Shown here: piece after piece, positions 9,919 to 18,681 of the stretch
How positions within the stretch are numbered: position 1 is the stretch's first letter
How the letters are laid out: every line of letters begins with the position of its first letter
DNA from: Vitrella brassicaformis
Taxonomy: Eukaryota > Sar > Vitrellaceae
Direction of reading: 5' to 3'
Length of the DNA stretch: 21,913 nucleotides
Assembly: GCA_001179505.1 (NCBI GenBank)
Contig: CDMY01000713.1
Span: 6,221-28,133, forward strand
Position numbers and translations under genes: made by a program
The notes under the pieces: model-generated
Seen by the model: the letters and a program-made list of their open reading frames with translations, nothing else
What the model was told of the DNA's origin: nothing
Databases searched by the model: none

Positions 9919-9950
9919 AGATGGGCGGGCTGTCGTGTTCCCGCCCATCT
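9919..9950. repeat. 11-bp perfect inverted repeat with 10-base loop
   Basis: AGATGGGCGGG at 9919-9929 is exactly complementary to CCCGCCCATCT at 9940-9950, around the loop CTGTCGTGTT. It lies 70 bp left of the assembly gap, between microsatellites, and not inside any accepted gene. Confidence 0.85.
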
Positions 9951-10020
9951 AATCGCGAAGATCGCCGTCGCACCGTTTAAGTGAGCCTGCCTGCCTGCCT
10001 GTCTGCCTGTACACGTGTGT

Positions 10021-10320
10021 NNNNNNNNNNNNNNNNNNNNNNNNNNNNNNNNNNNNNNNNNNNNNNNNNNNNNNNNNNNNNNNNNNNNNNNNNNNNNNNN
10101 NNNNNNNNNNNNNNNNNNNNNNNNNNNNNNNNNNNNNNNNNNNNNNNNNNNNNNNNNNNNNNNNNNNNNNNNNNNNNNNNNNNNNNNNNNNNNNNNNNNN
10201 NNNNNNNNNNNNNNNNNNNNNNNNNNNNNNNNNNNNNNNNNNNNNNNNNNNNNNNNNNNNNNNNNNNNNNNNNNNNNNNNNNNNNNNNNNNNNNNNNNNN
10301 NNNNNNNNNNNNNNNNNNNN
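10021..10320. other. Assembly gap, 300 N
   Basis: A run of exactly 300 undetermined bases, so the true length may differ. Open frames that cross it are artefacts. It is flanked by simple repeats, the likely cause of the break. Confidence 0.99.
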
Positions 10321-10900
10321 TAGGCCGTGAGGCTACCGACCTGCGCCTGTGGAGTGTGTGGATGGACGGACACCTTTGTGTATGTGTGTGTGCCCTTTAT
10401 GGAGTGCTGGCTGCCCTGCACTGGCTGCAACCATGTGTGGACACATTCGTATGCTGTGTCCATCCATCCAGCCATGGGGACACATTCATTGGATCATGAA
10501 ATGTCAGTCGGCAGACACCAGCACACCAACACACACACACAGCAGCCAGCAGCACGAACACCACAGTTCACACCACCGCCAACAAAACACCCGCCCGTCA
10601 GCCAGCAGCCAGGCAGCCAGTGTCTCTACACTCACCTTTAGGCAGCAGGTGCGCCGCCACCGCGTCCATTCGATCACGTGACACCTCAGTGGTGGGTCAA
10701 TGAACGATGGGGTGACAGTTCTCCATCTGCCAGCCTTCCATCCATCCACCCACCCGCCCCATCCCACCTATCGAGCCGTCCATCCAGACATGCGGCATCT
10801 ACCACACATATATAAGCGGCGGGCGACAGGCAAGCACTTGACTAAGTCAGGCGGCGACAACCATCTATGCCTCCATCACAACCTGCCCACTCTTCTTCAA

Positions 10901-13267
10901 TCATGTCATCCCCAGCGACGTGAATGTCTCTCTCCCGTCCCGCCCCCTCTCGACCCACCCCACCGCCTCCCACTCCACCACAGCCACATCCTTGCTGAAG
11001 CCGTTGTCGATCTCCCCCACCAGCTCCCACTTGGCCGCCTCGTCCAGGATGGCCCAATGCACCACCTCACGCAGCTCCATCTTGCGGCCACCCACACCGC
11101 CCACCACAAAGCACTGCAGCTGAGGCACACGCACCACCTGGCCGCCCACATTGGCCGTCCCGCCCACCACCTCCCTGTTGCTGCTGGCCTGGTACTCTGC
11201 CGACTTGACGAAGTGCTCCGCTGCCGCACACACACGGCGGGCCATGTCGCTGTGCCGCACACCGACGGCCTCGTCTGTGGTGGCCTCCTGGGCGGCAGCC
11301 ATGTCGAAGATGTATGATGCGATACGCCAGCCGAAGATGGGGGCCTCCTGCGGGCCGACGGCCAGCCGGGGGGTCAGGAGGGCCGCGAGTGAGCGGTGGG
11401 GGGCGAAGGCGGCGTTGACAGCCGCCATGACGGCAGTGGGCAGCTGATTGAGCACTGTCGCATACTCCGTCAGCACCAGCTGGCGGCCGCGGCGGTTCTC
11501 CTCTGTGGCTGTGGGGATGGTGCTGATGTCGGCCCCCGCCCGCAGCAGGGAATGGGTGATCTGCTCGTAGTTGGGAATCTTGGCGCGATACCGCTCCTTG
11601 TCGGCGTCGGGCGTGTCCGGGTCCTGAAGCTCTTGGGTGTAATGATCGAGCCTGTTGGCAGCCAGGGCGAGGGGCGTCTGGCCGTCGTTGGTCCGTCTGT
11701 CGATCTGGGCAGCGGGCAGCTTGCGGCAGAGGTAGTCGGTCACATGGGGAGACCCCCACAGTGCCGCTTCGTGCAGTGGCGTGTACCCCGTGCCATCGAC
11801 TGCCATTATGTCGGCGCCGTTCGCCGTGATGAGGTCGAGGTAGCTGTCGATGAACGACTGGGGGTAGTGGACCTGCGTTTGGGCGGCTGCCCTGTGCACC
11901 AGGTTTTCGTTGAAGGCGTCTCGTTGGGCGGCGAGTGTGGGGTCTCGTGTGATGAGTTGCCGGAACATGGGCATGAGCAGCTGCAGATACTCAGTGGGAG
12001 GCGGACGCAGGGGGGAACGGGGCAGCTCCATCACCATGGGTGCGTATGGGTGTGGTACGCGAAGGTCGATGCCTTGCTGAGCCATCAGCAGGTCGAGGGC
12101 CGTCTGATTGCCGGATGCAATCGCCACTCGGAGAAGCGTCTGTTCGCCGGTCCCGTCGGCTGCCGCATTGGGGTCAGCTCCTCCGTCGAGGAGTGCGGTC
12201 AGGACGGCCGACTGCAGCTCGTCAGACGACCAGTGTGGCAAGGCGACGAGGCGGAAAGCATCATCGTCTTCGGCTTGGATGTTCTCGACGGTGTAGCCCG
12301 ACTTGTTGTCGATGGCGAGATGGACCAGAGAGTAGCCAAGGCCAGAACACCCATGGCCCTTTCTCCGCAGCCAAGGGATGACATCCGGGTCGGCGTTCTG
12401 CTGCATGAGACGTGCCACTTGCTGGGGGCTGGTGACGGTGCGGCCGATGACGTCCAATGCCAGCTGCTTGGTGGCCTCGTTGGTGCCGTGGGGGAATCGA
12501 ACCTCGATGTCATCGGGTCTCCAACAGCCGTCAGGCACCTCGACCGTGGTGGCCGCCAGTATCGGATGGCCTGCAACACACACAGCCACCACACGACACA
12601 CACAGTGAAGGAATGTGTGTGGGCATCGAAATCTTTCGCGTCTGTCTGTCTGTCTGTTTGGCGTACCGTCCTCCTCATAGCCGTCGTCGTCATAGTCGTC
12701 GTCATCTAAGCCGTCGCCCAGCGGCCCACCGTCGTCATCACTGTCGTCCTGCACACCATCCTAACACAACAAAGAGAAAGAGTGAGAACAATCGCTGACG
12801 CTCGTCGGGTGGGGCGGCTGCTGCTGTCAATGAGCGACTCACCGATTCGGATTCGCTATCAGCTGCCGCCTGTAGACCTTCTCCCTCCTCCTCGGCCATC
12901 TCGCCGTCCTCCTCCTCACGCAACAAATCTGAAACGAAGACATTCCAACACATTCGTCAGCAACGCAAGAATGTATGTGCTGCTGGTGTGTTGATCAGTC
13001 TGTGTGGCGTGCTGTTGACTCACCACTGTCAGCGTCATTGTCGTCTTGTCCGTCTGGCTGCCCGCCGCCATTGTGATCCTCCTCAGCTACATCGTCTGCA
13101 CACGCAATCGAAGACACAACCAAATACACAAACACACGCACATCCAGAATGCGAGAACGGTGTGTGTTTGATGTGTCACATTCATCTGTTTGTGGCGTAC
13201 CTGCATCGCCACCGTCACCGTCCGCCATGGCAGTGGAGGCCATGTGGGTGTCGCGACGCTCGGACAT
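10901..13267 (-). CDS. Ankyrin-repeat protein with acidic N-terminal domain
   Basis: Five exons on minus: 13267-13201, 13095-13024, 12928-12843, 12760-12667 and 12570-10901, with 82-105 bp GT..AG introns; 662 residues. ATG at 13267 (MSERRDTH). Residues about 15-107, encoded by the four small exons, are Asp/Glu/Gly-rich and probably disordered. The large last exon holds degenerate ankyrin repeats: LLDGGADPN (about 234-241), TLLRVAIASGNQTALDLL (about 250-268), ENLVHRAAA to ANGADI (about 328-360), a textbook TGYTPLHEAALWG (from about 366), NDGQTPLALAANRLDH (from about 400) and LLRAGADI (about 448-455). The C-terminal 200 residues (FGWRIASYIF onward) are globular and unrecognised. Ankyrin repeats bind proteins, and nothing here names the partner. 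No membrane span or leader is seen. Spacing between repeats is irregular, so some are insert-bearing or eroded. Confidence 0.88.
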
Positions 13268-13912
13268 CTCACTCACTCAAACAGACACCAGCCGCTGCAC
13301 CAACCACATACAGAGAGGCAAGGGATGGGCAGACACCTGCTGCATGCGATGCGTTGTGTCTGTGCTCGCCCACCTATTGTGAGTCGAAATGGTATAGAAA
13401 GGCGCTCAATCAGTCCGCCCGGTCACCAAGGCAGACCTGCAGAATACCAAACCGATACACACTCACTGGTGAACCAATCGCATCCTCACTCACTCAGTCA
13501 CCGTCAAGAGAGCTGCTAAGCTTCGAGATGGTCAATTCGTCGGCAGCAGATCTGTCCACACTACCGCCGCTACAGGCGCCTCCGAACCACAACAAAAGGG
13601 CCTCAACAGCGACAGGAAGGAAGCCCACGGATGCAGCAGGAGAGCCGCCGAATGATGAATGGATGGACTCATCCCCTCCGTGATGCCCAACGCTCGGTGG
13701 GGACCTGTTGCGCTAGAGCAGACAGACCGAAACCCATGTGCGCTTCCGCCAAAGACGAAACGAACCTCCACCTACGACGCACAGGTACGTGCATGTAGGT
13801 GCATGTACGTGTCGATGACGGCTCTCCTCTTCATCTCGCCCTCTTTTTCCTTTTTCTTTCCTTGCCTTACAGGCATTGCCATTTGGAGGGAGGAACTGTC
13901 CGATGAACGGAG
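13268..13912. promoter_or_regulatory. Divergent region between ankyrin gene and RING gene, with likely 5' UTR intron
   Basis: 645 bp between opposing start codons. On plus, CACAG/GTACGT at 13784/13785 and CCTTACAG at 13872 make a good donor and acceptor for an 88-bp intron in the 5' UTR of the RING gene (13785-13872). An in-frame TGA just upstream of the ATG at 13913 argues that this leader is non-coding in that frame. Short frames such as 13528-13683 (plus) have no recognisable content. Confidence 0.5.
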
Positions 13913-14736
13913 ATGAAGGAAGCGCATTTCCTCGCCTGCGTCCCTGTGTTTGCTGCTGCGGTGGTCTGCTGGTTCACCCTCAGCAGCTTGGACGACTACC
14001 GCGCCCTCCTCGAGCCCTGCAAGCGAGTCCAATTCGACGACACACGACTCATCGCCACTGACGGGGACGCAGCAGAGTCACCAAGCTGGTGGAGCATTGG
14101 GTTCTTCTCGTTCGTCTCACGCAAGCCCGGCAAATCTATCGACATTGGTGCCGTCGGCGAGGCCTCTCGCGACGACAGATATGACCCACTCACTCTCCGC
14201 GTTGATGTGAGGTCGGCGTGTCCGCTCTCCCGGCAGCAGACGAGGGCCAAGGAAAGGCTGGAGAGGCGGCCAGGCGTGCCTGACGGCTATGAGGCGGTCA
14301 TCATGTGTGTGTTGGACGAGAGGGATGGGCCACTCGGTCACTGCTTCCATCTGTACATGCAGCCGGCATCGGGCAGGGTCATCTTCAACGGGACTCTCTA
14401 TACTGCCGATGACGCCGCCCCAGGTGGCTGTGGGAGTGAGGAGAATGTCGCGGCCCTGGCCCACCTGCTGGCTGTCTGCCGCTCTTGCTACCTGGAGGTG
14501 CCCCTCACACCCATCCAAATGGCGTCCTGGCTGAACGACACCGACACAGGGGTCAATCGCTTCCTTGCGGCGGCCACATATCGGCGTCGGGAGCTCCCTT
14601 CACCTGAGCACCCCCACAGACGGCCGTGGCTGCGGCGCCCGAGCACACACTACGTGTCTTTCCCCCCTTCGGACGCCTTAACTGCAGAAGGCCATTTCAC
14701 CGGTAGGGCAGATGAAGCACTGATGCATCAGCAACA

Positions 14737-14770
<34 letters not shown>

Positions 14771-17214
14771 TGGTTATGTGGTTGTCAGGTATGCTCGAGG
14801 GATCGGAAAAGCCTCAGCAACACAACAAAACCATGGACGGCCCGGTGGAGTCCCTCAAGGAGGAGGGCGGTGTGGAGGGGTGGCTCATGCGGTTCCTGAA
14901 TCCGCTGTGGCTGTGGTGCCTCGTAGCGGCAATGGGCGGCGGCTTCGTGTGGGCCTCCGTCCGGCTCCACAGGCGATACTCGGTGATGTGTCGCATTGTC
15001 CTTGGCTGCCCTGACGATGTCCGCAAATCACTGGTCAAGGTGGGGTACCTGCCTGTGGGACTGGCTATGTGGCGATATGTGCAGCACCTGCTCCTGGGGG
15101 TCTTCCTCTTCTCGACACTCATAGCGGAGGGCTACTGGTCAACCACTGACGGGCTGCTCACGTGGGGCGGGCTGCTGCTGATCGCCCTGGCCGCCGAGTA
15201 CGTGTTCGTCCGCCATGGTGTCGACGAGAAGGTCTGGTGGATGTGGATGCGCTATGAGATCTGTGGGAGGGAGGCTCTCTGGCAGGGCAAGGAGGCGCCC
15301 GTGGGTGTCCTTTGCTTCACGGCCTTCGCCTCTCTCGTCGGTATCTTCTCCTCTGGAACGGGCATCGCCATGGCTCGGCGCGCCGTCGGCTTTTGCCTGC
15401 CTGTCCAGCTGATGCTGCTGTCCGTACTCGACCCTGACGTGCACAAGGACTCCATTTTGAGGCTCGGCCTGCAGTACCTCTGCCACTACCTGAGCGGCAT
15501 TGCGGGCGACAGCTGCTACCTGGTCAGGCTGCTGGTGACGGCCCTGTCTGCCTTGACGGTGGCGACTTCGGCCCATGGACTGCTCATGACATGGACGACG
15601 TTCTCCGAGGAATTTGGTGCTATGAAGAGGGAGGAGCTCAGACGACTGCCAGTACTTCCAGGGATGCCCAAGTGGTTCTGGCGCGTGCTTCTCAACGTGT
15701 GCTGCCCGGTGTGGCTGGCCGTCTGCCGCATCCCTGACCTAGTGCTGGGCTTCTCCCTCCTCGGGCTCGGGCTACTGAGTCCCGCTCTGCTGCTCGCCAC
15801 ATCATGCCACATTGGTTTGACCATTGCAGCGGGGTGGACTTCCCTCGATGTCCTCGACCTCGCCTTCCCCTGCGCACTCCTCTTCGTCACGCGTCTGCGT
15901 GAGACGTGGCTGCATCGGGGCGCGGTGTGGCTGGCGGGCCTCTACCTGGTCAAGTGCAGCACAAGGGCCTGGTCCCACCGGCACACCATCCGAAAACTGG
16001 CTCTGCTCATCTCCGGCAGCCTGCGGGGCGTCGAATCGGCATCCACCGAGGAGGACGGCACTGCCCCCGCCACCGCCACCATGACCAAGAGCCAGAAGCG
16101 CAAGCAGAAGAGAGCTAGGAAGGCGGCCGCTGCGGGCCAGGGTGCGGCTGGCATCCTGGCTCTGACGGACGTCTCTCCATCACGAGGCTCCAATCTGCTG
16201 GCGCTGCCTTCTTCAGCACCATCGGCCCCTGCACTCCTGGACGCCCCTGCACACTCACTCACGGCCGAGGAGGAGCCGTCCGAGACCACCAAGCCCAAGA
16301 CACGCCGGCGCAAGAAGAAACGCCCGGTAGCCAAGGGTGGCCGGGGCCACAACACCCCTCCCAGCACAGAGCAGAAGCAGCAGCAGCCAGAGGAGACCCC
16401 CGTCAGCATGGGGTCAGGTGCTGCATCGTGGCGGGGCCGAGGCCGCTGGCCGCTGGAGGCACTCATGGGTGCACAGGAGATCTATGAGGAGGAGCAGCAC
16501 CGATGGGAAGAGGGAGAGGGACACGAGGGGGCCGAGGACGGTGACGCACAGGATGAGGAGGGCGAGGAGGAGCATGGCGAGGACGGCGACCCGCCAGCTC
16601 CCTTCCATCCTGACTCGATCATCGTGCTGCCGTCTGGTCAGCCGTCTGGTCAGCCGTCGGTGCTGCCGTCACAGGCAGATGGGCTGGACGAAGACGAGGA
16701 CGATGAGGGCACGGAGGAGGCTCCATCGCAGCAGCAGACAGATGCCACAGGTACGTCTCTCAAAGGGGAGAGAGAGGGGCGGGAGGGGCCATTGATCACG
16801 TGCATGTGGTTGCGGTGGGGTGTGTGTGGTATCTTCCTTCTCAGAGCCCCCGTCGTATGAGGCCAAGTGTCTGATGTGTCTGAGCGCCACTCCCACGGAG
16901 CTGTGTGTGCCATGGTGAGTGACCATACACACACAGACAGGGGGGAATGGGATATCAATGGCGTCTATGGTCTGTTGCGTTGCGTTGTGTTCCCATGTCT
17001 GTCAGTGGCCACACCTTCCTCTGCGAGGACTGCCGGCAGGTCAGTCAGTCGGCGCAACCTGGACAACACACACAACCTGGCTCACTGTACCGTGTGTGTG
17101 TTGTGTGTCATTCATTGACCGTTCGTTCAGGTGTACGAGTCGCATTACCTGGCCAAGGGCTGCCCCTACTGCCAGACAGCCGTCCAGATGCTCGTCCACG
17201 TCCAGACGCCCTGA
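13913..17214 (+). CDS. Polytopic membrane protein with C-terminal C3HC4 RING finger, probable E3 ubiquitin ligase
   Basis: Five exons: 13913-14702, 14789-16750, 16845-16914, 17006-17039 and 17131-17214; 979 residues, all joins in frame. An in-frame TGA precedes the ATG. Residues 5-25 form a signal anchor. Residues 26-264 are a Cys-bearing domain of unknown family (GYEAVIMCVLDERDGPLGHC, then VIFNGTLY), possibly lumenal. Exon 2 brings many hydrophobic spans (first about 300-320, more to about 660). A long soluble region follows with KSQKRKQKRARK and KTRRRKKKR basic blocks, a Glu/Asp-rich block and SGQPSGQPS repeats. The last 54 residues are a RING: C926-x2-C929, C941-G-H943, C947-x2-C950, C963-x2-C966, assembled from three tiny exons. 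RING fingers recruit E2 enzymes, so membrane-anchored ubiquitylation is the likely role; substrate and membrane are unknown. I know no family with this whole architecture. Confidence 0.88.
14739..14768. repeat. (AC)15 microsatellite inside a RING-gene intron
   Basis: Fifteen AC units fill a third of the 86-bp first intron (14703-14788). The other TG-repeat introns in this window read TG on the sense strand, but this one reads AC. Confidence 0.95.
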
Positions 17215-18681
17215 TGCACCGCCCTACCGACACGGCCACCTACGGCTGGCTGCATCAAGAAGTTTCGCCACTTGCTGTCTGATCTGGACTTCTCTGAATG
17301 AGTGAGGGAGTGAGGGGGGCATATATCGTCCGTCATGCAGCTAGGAAGGGAGCAACACAACACACACACACACACACACACACACAGATGCACACGATTT
17401 AAGAAAACGAGATTACCAGACCAGAGCTAGGAGACGAGAATTTTGCTGGTTCGGTGTCATGGATCGATCGATGCGAAGGCTGTTAAGAAGAGTCGAATGC
17501 ATTGGTATTTAACATCCTGCCTAGCGGGGTCCGTCGGTCGGTTTTTTGCGCTCCGTGCTGGCGGAGATGACGCTGACTGAGTTAGGTGGGTTAGCAGTCA
17601 GGTGGCTGGGTCTCATTCATCTCGTGAGCCTGGCCGGCGTGCTGGTGCGTGTGTGTCCGTCCTGTATGTGTGTATTTATTTGTGGCTTGCTGCGTATGTG
17701 TAAGTGTATGTGTGTGTATCTTTGTATTTGTCACCTGACAGACACACAGACAAGACAGACACGCCAATCTGCGCTGACTGAGCCTTTTAAGGCGCTCTGA
17801 TATAACCGATGTTTGCAAATAAAATGGAGAGGTCGTCAGCACATTCCATTATTCCACACAGCGGGTCATGGTGTAGACAGACACGTGACATGACAGACAC
17901 AGTCCAACCCCTGTGGGCCTGCCCACAGACAAGTCAGCTCACATCCCGCCCGCATGAATCAATCAACGCCAGCATGCAGAATCCATCACCGCCAGTTGTG
18001 TGGGTGGGGAGCACTCTGCCAGTGCCCTTCCTCCACCACCAAGTCTTCCAAAAACGACTCTCCATCCGTGATGCATCAACGCAACCATCACGAATGTATG
18101 AGCCAGGCCCGCCCCCGGTGCCGTGCGTCCTTGAAAATTCAGATGCCGACCGCTCTCTCACCAGCCGCTGACATGCATCACACACCCCTCTCTCTTCGCC
18201 TGGCCTCCAGCCAAGCACACACAGAGCAGTCAGGATCCATCTGTGCACCGCCCCTGGCACGTGTACGTTCATCGCATCGTCGGCATACTCGACATGCACC
18301 CCTCGGCCCGAAGGATGCACCCTTCACCCCTTCGGGCCGAGAAGCTGTCGACATGCACCCCTCCCCGGCGATTCCCAAGCCCCCACCCCTCAGGCCGAGA
18401 GCCGCCAGAGCTGAGGCGCACCCACAACACAACAGACACATCACACAGACTGTCCATGATGCTGACAACAGAAAATTCTTCCACTGACGCCCCTGGCACG
18501 TGTAGATACATCGCATGGTGGGCATGCTCGACATGCACCCCTCGCCGGCGATTCTCGAGCCCTCTCCCCTTGGGCTCGAGAAACCGCCGGATTACATACA
18601 CCCATCATGCACCCTCGTCTCTTGCCCCCTGGTTCTTCTAGGGCTGCAAGCACCTCGTCTGTCCACTCCACTACGTGCAGG
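17215..18681. other. Gene-free convergent region between RING gene and CobW-type gene
   Basis: About 1.5 kb holding both 3' UTRs, with a (CA)n tract at 17361-17386, a possible poly(A) signal AATAAA at 17818 (plus, about 600 bp past the RING stop) and the stem-loop repeat cluster at 18250-18590. Minus-strand frames across the cluster repeat words such as GVHVE and HVPGA because the DNA itself repeats, and were not accepted as genes. Confidence 0.6.
18250..18590. repeat. Cluster of related stem-loop repeats
   Basis: Two copies of a composite unit start with the identical 16 bases GCCCCTGGCACGTGTA (18250-18265 and 18489-18504). About 22 bases later both carry the identical 18 bases CTCGACATGCACCCCTCG (18288-18305, 18527-18544). 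A third TCGACATGCACCCCTC is at 18348-18363. Each is followed by an inverted repeat. The first is 13-bp perfect (18302-18314 with 18329-18341). The second is degenerate (18365-18408). The third is two-part (18545-18550 with 18585-18590, and 9-bp perfect 18554-18562 with 18572-18580). Arm sequences differ between copies yet remain complementary. No ORF of a transposase is present. It lies downstream of the CobW-type gene, in its possible 3' UTR. Confidence 0.85.

Larger units (their letters stand above)
8543..10900. other. Long gene-free convergent region with repeats, hairpins and an assembly gap
   Basis: About 2.4 kb between the stops of the ammonium transporter and the ankyrin gene. It holds two hairpins listed separately, a TG/TC/TGTC-rich tract (about 8855-9910), and the 300-base N gap. 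A TATATAA-like box lies near 10807-10813 on plus, but no credible gene follows it. Open frames here are translations of simple repeats and were not accepted as genes. Confidence 0.6.

Noticed and set aside
8860-9984. Several long open frames on plus and minus (Cys/Val/Ser-rich or His/Thr-rich)
   Set aside because: They are translations of TG, TC and TGTC repeats; such tracts stay open in several frames at once.
9855-10499. Open frames running through the N gap
   Set aside because: The frame is kept only because undetermined bases cannot contain stops.
12488-12507. tRNA T-loop-like string (GGGGAATCGAACCTCGAT, reverse of GGTTCGATTCC)
   Set aside because: It lies inside the large ankyrin exon in a well-supported frame, and no acceptor stem, D arm or anticodon arm could be built around it.
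11396-12709. 437-codon plus-strand open frame
   Set aside because: It is antisense to the ankyrin exon, whose repeat consensus fixes the true frame and strand.
13659-14061. Possible upstream protein if 13784 is spliced to 13873
   Set aside because: The joined frame stays open to 14061 but overlaps the RING gene start in another frame and has no domain; at most it is an upstream ORF.
17779-17797. GCCTTTTAAGGC string resembling the U5 snRNA loop, near AATTTTG at about 17439
   Set aside because: The loop sequence differs from GCCUUUUAC at the key end, the Sm-like site is upstream rather than downstream, and no snRNA stem fits.
17934-18601. Minus-strand frames with repeated GVHVE/HVPGA peptides
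   Set aside because: The peptide repeat comes from the DNA stem-loop repeats, the frames differ between copies, and no start or domain supports a gene.
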